DNA of 64,000 nt, taken from positions 1-64,000 of the forward strand of contig JBAZZU010000005.1 of the NCBI GenBank assembly GCA_041658605.1. Direction: 5' to 3'. This stretch comes from JBAZWE01 sp041658605 (GTDB lineage Bacteria > Actinomycetota > Thermoleophilia > BMS3ABIN01). How positions within the stretch are numbered: position 1 is the stretch's first letter; every line of letters begins with the position of its first letter. Positions 7,714 to 16,316 of this stretch are shown in pieces. Below the pieces are notes generated by a model that saw only the letters and a list, made by a program, of their open reading frames with translations, had not been told where the DNA came from and did not search any database. Both the position numbers and the translations under genes were made by a program.

Positions 7714-9465
7714 TCATCTATCGTCGACATTTGAGTATGTATTATGTAGTGCATTTGCCGTCTTATCATCTTCCGCGGTGTGATCGGCTTCCTCGTATGT
7801 CTTGATATCGACATTCAGTCGCATTTCAGACTCATTACCTGTCTGTGGCAGGTCTCGTGCTATCCTGTCGGCTTCACGTCGGCGGTTGAGTGGCCCGGCC
7901 AGACGTTCCATCAGGCGGTCGGCGGTTCTGCGCGCCTGTGCCTCATTGGCTCCAGGGAGGACAAGGACAAGACGCTTACCATCGAGAGCCGCGGCTGTAT
8001 CTGATTTCCTCAGGCCTCTTGTTATTGTTTTCACCGCATTTGCAAACTGCTCGCTGTCGGTTTCCTCAAGATTGAACGTCGCCACTGAGACTCTCTGCCG
8101 CTCTTTCCTTGCGCGCTTGATGCGCTCGTCAAGTTGGCTGTAAAAGAGCTCGTCGCTGATGGGGCCAACGAATGTCTGATCTCCGGTTACCATTTCGACC
8201 ATGCCACTTACGAATGGATCAGGAGGAAATGACAGAAGTCCGTTTACATACTCTATGGCACCAATAATTCTTGTTGCGGCCTCACCATCTCCATATGGAC
8301 TTAAGCCCTGGGTCATGGATGCATAAACGGCTTTGTCGGTCAGCAATTCCGAACCAGCGGCGAAAATCGCTTTTCTGGACGTACCAATGATTTTTGCAAG
8401 ACCAGCCTGAACCGCTTCCGGCCTTTCCGTCATATCCCTTAATACCAACACAGGCTTGGCAAGTGCCGGCGCTTCCTCCTGCAGGCCGCCCGAATCAGTC
8501 ATTACCATATAGGCACGTGAAATCAAATTTGCCATATCCAGGTAATTGAGCGGTTCCACCAGGTGGATTCTATCGTGATCACCCAGCATCGCATGAACCG
8601 GGACATTCACTTTGGGATTTCGATGAACTGAGAATATTATCTCAATATCAGCGAATTTGTCCAACAGCTCAAGGATACCATTGCAAATATTACGGAGTGG
8701 TTCACCAAAGTTCTCTCTTCTGTGTGATGTGACCACGATAAGGCGCTTTCCATCTTTCCCGGCATTCTCAAGTTCTTGCGTGCTAAATCGGTGATCCTGG
8801 CTCACTACGCTGAAAAGAGCGTCAATCACTGTATTTCCGGTAATAAAGAGTTTCTCCTCAGTGACACCTTCGCGCCTCAAGGCATCCCAGGCGGACAGCG
8901 TCGGGACAAAGTGCAGGTCGGCAAGCTGGGTGATCATGGAGCGATTGATCTCTTCCGGGAAAGGCCTGAACTTATCATATGTCCGGAGGCCAGCTTCGAC
9001 GTGACCGACTGCGGTTTTTTGATAGAAAGCCGCAAGGCAGCCTGCGAAAGCCGTGGTTGTATCACCCTGGACCAGGACAAGGTCGGGTTTTTCTATTGAT
9101 ATGATCTCTTCAATTCCGCGGAGTGAATTAATGGTGACATCGCTGACGGCCTGATTCGGCGCCATAATATCGAGATTGTAATCCGGGATTATGCCGAACT
9201 GGTCAAGGGCTTGACCCAGCATTTCCCGGTGTTGGCCTGTCGTGACAAGCACTGAACTGAAATTCGCCGACTCATCCAACTTCTGGATTACAGGAGCCAG
9301 CTTAATAACTTCGGGTCGAGTCCCGAATATTGTCATTGTTTTTATAGTCTTCATGGCTGGGGATCTTTTCTTTACCCCTCCCCCTAACTGCCACTCGTAT
9401 GCCCTGAGCTTCAACTTCCACGTTAGTAGCAACTTAATAATCGCATAAATGGGATTATTTCTCAA
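7714..9465 (-). CDS. wecB: UDP-GlcNAc 2-epimerase (WecB-like) with C-terminal degenerate GGDEF-like domain
   Basis: Interconverts UDP-GlcNAc and UDP-ManNAc, giving precursors for surface glycans. Residues 38-410 match the non-hydrolysing epimerase: FGTRPE (47-52), GHVEAGLRT (154-162), PEEINR (170-175), SHRRENFG (247-254) and TDSGGLQEE (323-331). The remaining 170 residues are not part of that family. Residues 430-525 resemble a GGDEF fold whose signature is replaced by LDGKRLVLVLPG. TTG 9465 has AAGGAG nine bases upstream; the family-like start would be ATG 9354, which lacks a good site. It heads the minus-strand operon with the microprotein and the synthase. Confidence 0.88.
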   Translation of the reverse strand: MRNNPIYAIIKLLLTWKLKLRAYEWQLGGGVKKRSPAMKTIKTMTIFGTRPEVIKLAPVIQKLDESANFSSVLVTTGQHREMLGQALDQFGIIPDYNLDIMAPNQAVSDVTINSLRGIEEIISIEKPDLVLVQGDTTTAFAGCLAAFYQKTAVGHVEAGLRTYDKFRPFPEEINRSMITQLADLHFVPTLSAWDALRREGVTEEKLFITGNTVIDALFSVVSQDHRFSTQELENAGKDGKRLIVVTSHRRENFGEPLRNICNGILELLDKFADIEIIFSVHRNPKVNVPVHAMLGDHDRIHLVEPLNYLDMANLISRAYMVMTDSGGLQEEAPALAKPVLVLRDMTERPEAVQAGLAKIIGTSRKAIFAAGSELLTDKAVYASMTQGLSPYGDGEAATRIIGAIEYVNGLLSFPPDPFVSGMVEMVTGDQTFVGPISDELFYSQLDERIKRARKERQRVSVATFNLEETDSEQFANAVKTITRGLRKSDTAAALDGKRLVLVLPGANEAQARRTADRLMERLAGPLNRRREADRIARDLPQTGNESEMRLNVDIKTYEEADHTAEDDKTANALHNTYSNVDDR

Positions 9466-9667
9466 TCAGAACATCTCCTTATTATGTGTTCCAATGAGAA
9501 ATAAAGCACGGCAGGTGGGTTCGGTGAATTAGCCTCCATTAGCCTCGCATTGTTTAGCCTCATAATCCTCTTCGGCAAAGACTCCAGTAAAGGTGATACC
9601 TGCGTGGCCGATACAATTAGTGGTCACATGAGTGGTCGCACCTCGGTACACGGTTGGTGGGGGAGAA

Positions 9668-9766
9668 GCCAGACCAGGTGAAAAGGGCAAAGCTCCGGAA
9701 ACGGAGCGGCGCAAAGCCAAGGATCTAAGGTCTTCGGACTAGGATAGCCTGGCTGCCGCCTAGGAG
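9668..9766 (+). promoter_or_regulatory. c-di-GMP-I (GEMM) riboswitch
   Basis: All hallmarks of the class I cyclic di-GMP aptamer are present in order. They are AGGGCAAAG (9684-9692), a perfect hairpin GCTCCG-GAAA-CGGAGC with GNRA tetraloop (9692-9707), the receptor segment GGCGCAAAGCC (9708-9718), a hairpin with UUCG loop (around 9729-9740), and the closing segment TAGCCTGGCTGCC. The outer stem can pair GCCA/TGGC and CCAGG/CCTGG. The 3' end runs into the AGGAGG ribosome-binding site (9762-9767) of the glycanase gene, which suggests translational control. The AGGG core fits c-di-GMP rather than the variant cGAMP class, but this needs binding data. Confidence 0.9.
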
Positions 9767-9778
9767 GCATGGCTTCTA

Positions 9779-12205
9779 ATGAACATCCCTCGTCTTGCAA
9801 CATTTTTTGCGGGCGCCTTGATTGTGGCGCTGCTCTTTGCCGGTGCTGCGGTTCCGCAGGCTTCGGCAAGCCAATCTCCCAATCTGCAATTGGGAGTTTT
9901 TATGCCAGATGTCAACGAACTGGGCAATTTCGAGTCCAGCATCGGGCGTCAGACAGACATCTTCCTCTGGTATCAGGCCATCGGTGAACATCTTGACACG
10001 TATAGCCTTGGTCCGGTCGCCGCCGCCGGTAAAACGATTCAGATGGCATGGGAGCCACGCGATCCAAGCAACCCCGACGGAGTGAACCAGCCGGCATATC
10101 GACTCGACAATATCACTCGTGGTGACTTCGACAACGATATACGTCGCTGGGCGCGGGATCTTAAGAATTTTGGTTATCCGGTGATTTTGAGGCCTATGTG
10201 CGAGATGAACGGAGACTGGACTAGCTGGAGCGGAACGGTCAACGGGAACCAGCCTGAAGATTATATCCCCGCATGGCGTCACGTCCATGACATTTTTGTT
10301 CAGGAAGGTGCCACAAACGTCCAGTGGGTGTGGTCGCCGAATCAGGACAATACACTTGCCGAAGCGCAGAACACATTCAATACGTATTATCCAGGCGATG
10401 CGTATGTCGACTATGTCGGCATCAATGGTTACAACTGGGGCACCATGTACAGCACGCCGAACTGGTCCTCCACGTGGAAGAGTTTCACCGAGACGTTCCA
10501 ATTCAATTATGATGTCGCGGTTTCGAGGACCAGCAAGCCGGTCATGATCAGCGAAACCGCATCCACCGCCGTTGGCGAAAGCGCGCAGAACGGAGGAAAG
10601 GCACGCTGGATCACGGACGCATTTGCGCAGCTCCCTGTAAGGTTTCCAAGGATAGTAAGTCTCACCTGGTTCAATATAAACAAGGAAACTGACTGGCGCG
10701 TGGAGAGTTCTGCCGAAAGCATGCAGGCATTTCGTGCGGCTGTCCAGGGTCCGGATGCCGTAGCTCCAGCGGTGGCCATAACTTCTCCCGCACAGGGTTC
10801 GAACATCTCGGGCGATCAGACGGTTAACGTCTCCGCATCCGACGATAGCGGAGTCTCCCGGGTTGCGTTATATGCTGGAGACACACTGATTGAAACCAGG
10901 ACAGCCGCTCCGTACAGCTTTACATTCAGCTCGAGGACCGTAGGGGATGGTTCCTACACGCTGACGGCCAGGGCATATGACCCGGCTGGAAATACATCGG
11001 ACGCTTCAGTGGTGGTATCTGTCAACAACAGCAATGATCGTAATTACTACTTTGGCTGGTACGACAGCGGATCGCCTGGCGCGATGGCATGGGTGATCAT
11101 AGGGAATCCCGAAGCTGCCGCCCAGCATGCTGATGTATATATCGGTGGCAGGTTGATGGGGAGCTACGACGTAGGGCCCAAGCAGATGGTCACTCCAATG
11201 TATTCCGGAGTTATCAATGGCCCAGTAAAGGTGGTTTCCACTACCGGTGGCAAACTGCTGGTCAGCGAGCGCGTGCTGTGGAATGGCTATTTTTCCGAAC
11301 TTGCGGCAGCGACCGAAGACGATCTTTCAACTGATCAGAATATGGGATGGTACGATGAGAAGAGCCCGGGCATGCGTGACTGGATCATAATCGGCAATCA
11401 GGGAAACCTGACAGCTGAAGTTGATGTCTTCATCGCAGGTGAGCTGAGGGGTCACTATTCCATCCCGGCCGGGGGCAGGGTCACGCCTGACTACCCGGGT
11501 GTGATGAATGGTCCGGTCCGTGTTATATCTACCAATGGTCAGCCACTCAACGTCAGCCAGAGGGTTTTATATGGAAGCGCATTCAACGAGGTTGGAGCTG
11601 TACCTGGCAACAGTTTGTCATCTGAATACTATTTCACCTGGTACGATCAGAAGAGCCCTGGAATGCTCAACTGGATCATAATCGGCAACCAGGGTAACGA
11701 GGCCTCTGATGTCGCGGTCTATATCGGTGGGCAGCATATGGGTACTTATACTGTGCCTGCGGGCGGGAGAGTAACGCCCAGCTATCCGGGAACGATGAAT
11801 GGACCGGTCAGGGTTGTCAGTACGAACGGGCAACACATGATAGTAAGTCAAAGGTCTTTGTTCAAAGGCTCATTTGAAGAGGTTTCAGGCATGCCGCCCT
11901 CAGAGCTTGGCAGCGAGGCATGGTTCCCATGGTACGACAACGCTTCCCCCGGCATGATGACGTGGATTCTTGTGGGGAACCAGAGCCAGGAAACCGCAGA
12001 GGTGGATATCAATATCGGCGGGAACAAGGTAGGTCACTATTCGATTCCGGCGGGAAGCCGTGTTACGCCGGTCTTCCCCGGCAAGATGAACGGTCCGGTC
12101 CAGGTAATCAGTACGCAGGGACAGCCTCAGCTTGTTGTTAGCCAGCGGGTGATATACAACAATTCATTCGACGAAGTACCGGGGATGCTCTTCAATCAGA
12201 CATAA
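9779..12205 (+). CDS. Secreted GH26-like glycanase with Ig-like domain and four 97-residue repeats
   Basis: An 808-residue exported protein. The signal peptide ends near ASA (residue 30). Residues 35-320 look like a glycoside hydrolase family 26 (mannanase-type) barrel, with the acid/base candidate E142 in RPMCEMNGDW and the nucleophile candidate E259 in MISETAS. A bacterial Ig-like domain follows (about 328-415). The C-terminal half is four tandem repeats with the anchor WYD at residues 427, 524, 621 and 718, an exact 97-residue spacing. Consensus pieces are SPGM..WIIIGNQG and GPVRVISTNGQ. The c-di-GMP riboswitch precedes it, so glycan cleavage or surface binding is probably under second-messenger control. 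The true substrate is unknown. Confidence 0.85.
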   Translation: MNIPRLATFFAGALIVALLFAGAAVPQASASQSPNLQLGVFMPDVNELGNFESSIGRQTDIFLWYQAIGEHLDTYSLGPVAAAGKTIQMAWEPRDPSNPDGVNQPAYRLDNITRGDFDNDIRRWARDLKNFGYPVILRPMCEMNGDWTSWSGTVNGNQPEDYIPAWRHVHDIFVQEGATNVQWVWSPNQDNTLAEAQNTFNTYYPGDAYVDYVGINGYNWGTMYSTPNWSSTWKSFTETFQFNYDVAVSRTSKPVMISETASTAVGESAQNGGKARWITDAFAQLPVRFPRIVSLTWFNINKETDWRVESSAESMQAFRAAVQGPDAVAPAVAITSPAQGSNISGDQTVNVSASDDSGVSRVALYAGDTLIETRTAAPYSFTFSSRTVGDGSYTLTARAYDPAGNTSDASVVVSVNNSNDRNYYFGWYDSGSPGAMAWVIIGNPEAAAQHADVYIGGRLMGSYDVGPKQMVTPMYSGVINGPVKVVSTTGGKLLVSERVLWNGYFSELAAATEDDLSTDQNMGWYDEKSPGMRDWIIIGNQGNLTAEVDVFIAGELRGHYSIPAGGRVTPDYPGVMNGPVRVISTNGQPLNVSQRVLYGSAFNEVGAVPGNSLSSEYYFTWYDQKSPGMLNWIIIGNQGNEASDVAVYIGGQHMGTYTVPAGGRVTPSYPGTMNGPVRVVSTNGQHMIVSQRSLFKGSFEEVSGMPPSELGSEAWFPWYDNASPGMMTWILVGNQSQETAEVDINIGGNKVGHYSIPAGSRVTPVFPGKMNGPVQVISTQGQPQLVVSQRVIYNNSFDEVPGMLFNQT
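11045..12190 (+). repeat. Four tandem 291-bp coding repeats (WYD repeats)
   Basis: Four in-frame copies with an exact 291-base period encode the beta-rich modules at the C-terminus of the GH26-like protein. Copies two and three are the most alike; the first is the most divergent. They read like secreted adhesion or carbohydrate-binding modules, but no named family was recognised. Confidence 0.85.
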
Positions 12206-12237
12206 ACCGGTAACTGCAAAAGCCGGTTGCATACGAG

Positions 12238-12267
12238 CGCAGAAAGGGTCGAAAGGCCCTTTTTGCG
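12238..12267 (+). terminator. Intrinsic terminator after the glycanase gene
   Basis: The sequence CGCAGAAAGGG pairs with CCCTTTTTGCG around a short loop, followed by a T-rich stretch. It lies 33 bases after the glycanase stop codon and before the minus-strand tRNA gene. Confidence 0.65.
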
Positions 12268-12299
12268 TTGTTTTAAGCGTGGAAGGCATTAAGTAAATC

Positions 12300-12375
<76 letters not shown>

Positions 12376-12462
12376 ACATTTACGAACTACGGCCGGTATT
12401 ATCCGGCCGAGGAAACAGTCTAGCATACGCGCTGATGTGGTGAAACCGCGGCCGCGGTTGAA

Positions 12463-13479
12463 TCAGGAGGGTGCGTTCATTCCATACAACAGCGCATAAA
12501 TTACGAATGCTGCATAAAATGCTCCGCATAGGATCAGCATCCACCATGCTACTGTGCGCCGGATAACGATCCAGACCAGCAAGAGAAAACCCGAGCCGAG
12601 TGTCATGGCCGCGCTGACCAGGGCTACAGGCTCCAGTTTCCATTCTGTCAGCAGGAGCCCCACGGAAATCGGGAAAGTGGACTGAAAAACGAGGGCTCCT
12701 GTGATGTTACCAAGCGCCAGCGTGTCCTTTCGGCCGCGGATCCAGAGTACGCTGTTGAACTTCTCGGGCAGTTCAGTGGCGATCGGGGTTATCAGCATTG
12801 AGATGACCAGCGCAGGCAGAAGCAGCCTGTCTGCGACATCGGCCACCGCCCCGACGAACAGATGCGCCCCCAATACGATTGCTGCCAGTGAAATGACTAC
12901 CTGCAGGAGAATCCAGCGCAGGTGAGGGAAGTGCGGGGGGTGGGAGCTGGCCAGGTAGAGAGGTCGCGTATGGCCGTCAAGGTCTCCTTCTGTCCGGAGG
13001 GTTATATAAACATAGATCCCATAGCCGGCGAAAAGTAGAAACGCCAGCATCCAGTCCAGTGTTTTTGACTGGACGATTCCCGCGATTATCGCGGCGAGGT
13101 AGAAAACAAGAAAGAATGCCAGGTCGCGGCCGATGATCTTCGGGTTGATTTCTGGATTCCGCGGACGGCCTCTGGTAATTGCGAAAACGAGCAGCGATAC
13201 GCCGGTGACGAACATGGCCAGGGTGGAAAGCATGAAGGGTGCGCCCAGGATTGCACCGACGCCTATCTCTTTTGCGGCCGCGCCGGTTCCAAAAATGATG
13301 GCGATCATCGGTATGAGTGTCTCCGGGAGGGCCGTGCCGACGGCGGCGAGCACGCTGCCGACCGCGCCTTCGCCGAGTCCATGCTTCTTGCCGAACCACT
13401 CGATGCCGTTCGTGAAGCCTTCACAACCGGCAAGGATTATTGCCAGGCTTATAAGAAGGATGATGATTGATTCCGTCAT
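12463..13479 (-). CDS. CaCA-family sodium/calcium-type cation antiporter
   Basis: A 338-residue polytopic membrane protein of the Ca2+:cation antiporter superfamily. The two characteristic alpha-repeat motifs are visible: SVLAAVGTALPETLIP in the first half (about residues 42-57) and ITPIATELPEKFNSV in the second. They carry the ion-coordinating Glu residues in inverted repeats. It starts 11 bases after the stop of the DUF1015 gene on the same strand, so the two probably form an operon. The ion exchanged cannot be told from sequence. Confidence 0.88.
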   Translation of the reverse strand: MTESIIILLISLAIILAGCEGFTNGIEWFGKKHGLGEGAVGSVLAAVGTALPETLIPMIAIIFGTGAAAKEIGVGAILGAPFMLSTLAMFVTGVSLLVFAITRGRPRNPEINPKIIGRDLAFFLVFYLAAIIAGIVQSKTLDWMLAFLLFAGYGIYVYITLRTEGDLDGHTRPLYLASSHPPHFPHLRWILLQVVISLAAIVLGAHLFVGAVADVADRLLLPALVISMLITPIATELPEKFNSVLWIRGRKDTLALGNITGALVFQSTFPISVGLLLTEWKLEPVALVSAAMTLGSGFLLLVWIVIRRTVAWWMLILCGAFYAAFVIYALLYGMNAPS

Positions 13480-13490
13480 GCCGGGTGAGC

Positions 13491-14825
13491 CTAGTAGAGG
13501 TAGCTTCGGAAAACCATGCCGGTCAATGGCTTGGGGTAGAAATATGTGGATTTCTGCGGCATTTTCTCGCCCGCCTCAGAAACGGCCCTGATCTCTTCAA
13601 TGGTTGTCGGATTTACAAAGAATGCCACCTGGAATCCAGGCTGAGATATATCTTCCAGGGCTTTGTCGGTGCGCTCGACGAACCTGACTTTTGCCTTCGC
13701 ATTGGGACCTTCGGGCGCGATCCCAAGAATGCCGGCCAGGATGACTTTATCGAGAACCGCAACATCAAGAGAGCGATAGGCAGCTGAGCGGGCGCTCTTT
13801 TCTGTGCTGATCACCGGCCGTGATTCGTGAGCTGTCAGTATCTGGTAACTGTCCCGGGCCGGCAGATACATGCCGAACGAGTTGTGGCCGGATGGCTGTT
13901 CGGCCAGCATCGATATCATTCTCAGCCGGCGGTCTTCTCCGTTTCCCGGGACTTCCACGATTTCAAAATGTTCTTCCATGGAGCTTGGCAGACTCTCCAT
14001 CGTCTCCGCTGAAAGGCCTGATACAAACCGGTGAATCGGGAAGATGGAGCGGCCCGCCTCTTCCATGCTGGAAAGATAGATCATCATGTAGTCGTATGGC
14101 TGATCCGCACCCGGTCCGTCTTTTGCCCGCCGCGCGTCGCGATAGGCGAGAGCCGTTTCGTAGCGGTGATGGCCGTCCGCGATATAGAGGGTTCGTTCCG
14201 CGAACGCCTGGCTGATAGCGGCGCAGGCATCATCGTTACTGACAACCCATAGTGAGTGCCGTGTGTCGGCTTCATCGACGAGCTGTACTACGGGAGTTTC
14301 CCCGTATGCGGGTTTGAGGGTTTCGGAAACAGTGCCATCCGGATCAGAATAAATGCAGAAGATCGGGCTTAAGTTTGCTTCGGTGGACTCCATCAGTTTA
14401 AGGCGGTCTTTCTTGGGGCCGGGGGCCGTCTCTTCATGCGGCAGCACCCTGCCTTCCGAGAAATCAGTCAGGCGCACCATGGCGATGAAACCATCGCGGG
14501 TAGCGGTAACGCCGTTCTCTGAGACATATTCCTCACGCAGGCAATATATGGACGGTTTCGGCTCGGGCGTGAGGATCTCAGCCTGGAGCCACTCTTTCAG
14601 CAGGGCCGCCGCTCGGGTATAGCGATTGTTTTCTTCGTCGTCTTCGGGAAGACTCAGGCCGAAGTCGAGGCGTATTGCGTTTTGGGGGTGCTTATCATGG
14701 AAATAGAGCTGACGTTCCGGGTTGATGATATCGTATGGTGGAGCGACTACAAGGGATATATCGGGAACGAGGTCCTGATTGTAGCGGAGACCGCGAAAAG
14801 CACGGACTTCTGATGACTTCTTCAC
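13491..14825 (-). CDS. DUF1015 family protein
   Basis: About 444 residues of the DUF1015 family, cytosolic proteins of unproven function that are widespread in bacteria and archaea. The family hallmarks VRAFRGLRYN, VVAPPYDIINPE, and the later IADGHHRYETALAYRD are present. The frame stays open to a TTG at 14939, but the first 38 residues from there look non-coding. GTG 14825 and TTG 14852 are the more family-like starts; neither has a strong ribosome-binding site. Co-directional with the antiporter gene and divergent from the radical SAM gene. Confidence 0.85.
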   Translation of the reverse strand: MKKSSEVRAFRGLRYNQDLVPDISLVVAPPYDIINPERQLYFHDKHPQNAIRLDFGLSLPEDDEENNRYTRAAALLKEWLQAEILTPEPKPSIYCLREEYVSENGVTATRDGFIAMVRLTDFSEGRVLPHEETAPGPKKDRLKLMESTEANLSPIFCIYSDPDGTVSETLKPAYGETPVVQLVDEADTRHSLWVVSNDDACAAISQAFAERTLYIADGHHRYETALAYRDARRAKDGPGADQPYDYMMIYLSSMEEAGRSIFPIHRFVSGLSAETMESLPSSMEEHFEIVEVPGNGEDRRLRMISMLAEQPSGHNSFGMYLPARDSYQILTAHESRPVISTEKSARSAAYRSLDVAVLDKVILAGILGIAPEGPNAKAKVRFVERTDKALEDISQPGFQVAFFVNPTTIEEIRAVSEAGEKMPQKSTYFYPKPLTGMVFRSYLY

Positions 14826-15070
14826 GAAGTTATGAGCGGGCGCTGCCGTCAAAGTTGTTGATTTTCCTGCGGTCGGGGTATATAAATTTTTTATCCCCGG
14901 CCAGGCGGGATAAGGCAATATTTTTTGAGTTGGACACAAGTTGCTCCAAGGCTTGATTCTGCATAAAGCGTTTATTGTAGTTCCAAGGTCTCAGACAGGA
15001 GTTTTTCATCAGGATCCTACTGATACAACCCTATCATAAGTCCAATGTAAAGACCCGGGGCCGGATCTAT

Positions 15071-16303
15071 ATGAGTCAGCTGACCCTTCCGCTCATGGCT
15101 GCGCTGACTCCCGCAAAACATGATATCTATATTCTCGATGAGAATGTCGAAGCCGTCGATTTCGGCCGTGAAGTGGATCTGGTGGCCATTACCGCGCTCA
15201 CGCCGACCGCACCGCGCGCGTATGAGATCGCCGATGAGTTCCGGCGTCGTGGACGCAAGGTGGTGCTGGGAGGGGTACATCCTTCCCTGATGGTGGACGA
15301 GGCCTCAAAACACGCGGACGCAGTCGTCGTTGGCGAATCTGAGGACGTCTGGCCGGCATTGCTGGCCGATCTTGAGAATGGCGTGATGAAGACGCGCTAT
15401 CAGGCCTCGGCAAAGCCGGATCTCGCCGGGCTGCCGTTTCCTCGCAGGGACCTGATGAAGGAAGACGCTTATCTGAATATTCCCAAGGTGGAGACATCGC
15501 GGGGTTGTCCCTTCCGCTGTTCGTTCTGCTCCACGACCATTTTCTATGGCACGCGCATGCGGTTCCGGCCGGTGGAGGAGGTCGTAGCCGAAGTGAAGGC
15601 CGCCGAGCATCGTTTCGTCTTTTTCACGGATAACAATATTACCGCCAACAAGAATTATGCCAAGCGATTATTCAGGGCGCTGGCGCCTTTGGGTGTCTTC
15701 TGGTTGAGCCAGGGATCGATCGATATGGCCGACGACGCCGAACTCATGGATCTGGCAACTGCGAGCGGTTGTGTCGGCATGCTGGTCGGATTCGAATCGC
15801 TTTCTGATGCCAACATATCGGAAATAGGCAAAAAGGCCTCTAACCGGGTTGATGAATATGAAGAAAAGATCCGCATCTTTCACAAGCACAGGATCGGGCT
15901 GATCGGCTGTTTCGTTTTTGGATTCGACGGCGATGATGAGTCGGTTTTCAGGAAGACAGTCAACTTCATAAAACGGAACAACATCGATTGTCCACAGCTG
16001 ACCGTTCTGACCCCTTACCCCGGCACTTCGCTGCGCGCGGAAATGGAATCGCAGGGCAGGCTTATCCATTCCCGCTGGGAGAAATATGATGTGGGAAACG
16101 TTACATTCATTCCCGGAAAAATGACCCCGGAAGAGCTTCAGAAGGGATATAACTGGGCTTGTGAGAAAGTCTATTCGCATCTGGCCATCATCATGCGCGG
16201 CATCCGGTCCATGAAATACATGAAGCAGCCGTATCGATCATACCTGTTTACACGCAACAGCTCTATTTACAGGCAGCTTTACCTGGTCAGCCAGGAGGAT
16301 TGA
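15071..16303 (+). CDS. Cobalamin-type (B12-binding domain) radical SAM protein
   Basis: A radical SAM enzyme with a CxxxCxxC [4Fe-4S] site CPFRCSFC (C146, C150, C153) preceded by a Rossmann-like region typical of cobalamin-dependent members (VVLGGVHPSLM, VVVGESEDVW). Substrate is unknown; these enzymes often methylate unactivated carbons or rearrange lipids and cofactors. ATG 15071 is the first canonical start, but the frame continues upstream to encode RILLIQPYHKSN, exactly the usual N-terminus. CAGGAG (14996-15001) is spaced six bases from an ATC at 15008. The real start is therefore probably the non-standard ATC. A methyltransferase gene follows after 13 bases. Confidence 0.88.
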   Translation: MSQLTLPLMAALTPAKHDIYILDENVEAVDFGREVDLVAITALTPTAPRAYEIADEFRRRGRKVVLGGVHPSLMVDEASKHADAVVVGESEDVWPALLADLENGVMKTRYQASAKPDLAGLPFPRRDLMKEDAYLNIPKVETSRGCPFRCSFCSTTIFYGTRMRFRPVEEVVAEVKAAEHRFVFFTDNNITANKNYAKRLFRALAPLGVFWLSQGSIDMADDAELMDLATASGCVGMLVGFESLSDANISEIGKKASNRVDEYEEKIRIFHKHRIGLIGCFVFGFDGDDESVFRKTVNFIKRNNIDCPQLTVLTPYPGTSLRAEMESQGRLIHSRWEKYDVGNVTFIPGKMTPEELQKGYNWACEKVYSHLAIIMRGIRSMKYMKQPYRSYLFTRNSSIYRQLYLVSQED

Positions 16304-16316
16304 CGGAACAGTTGAT

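Noticed and set aside
9768..9780. ATG at 9769 as glycanase start
   Set aside because: It is in another frame; the AGGAGG site is spaced 11 bases from ATG 9779, which begins a good signal peptide.
9776..10501. 241-residue minus-strand open frame within the GH26-like gene
   Set aside because: Entirely antisense to a conserved catalytic domain and without a ribosome-binding site.
12207..12226. Hairpin CCGG...CCGG right after the glycanase stop as main terminator
   Set aside because: Short stem with no T-run; the hairpin at 12238-12267 is the better candidate.
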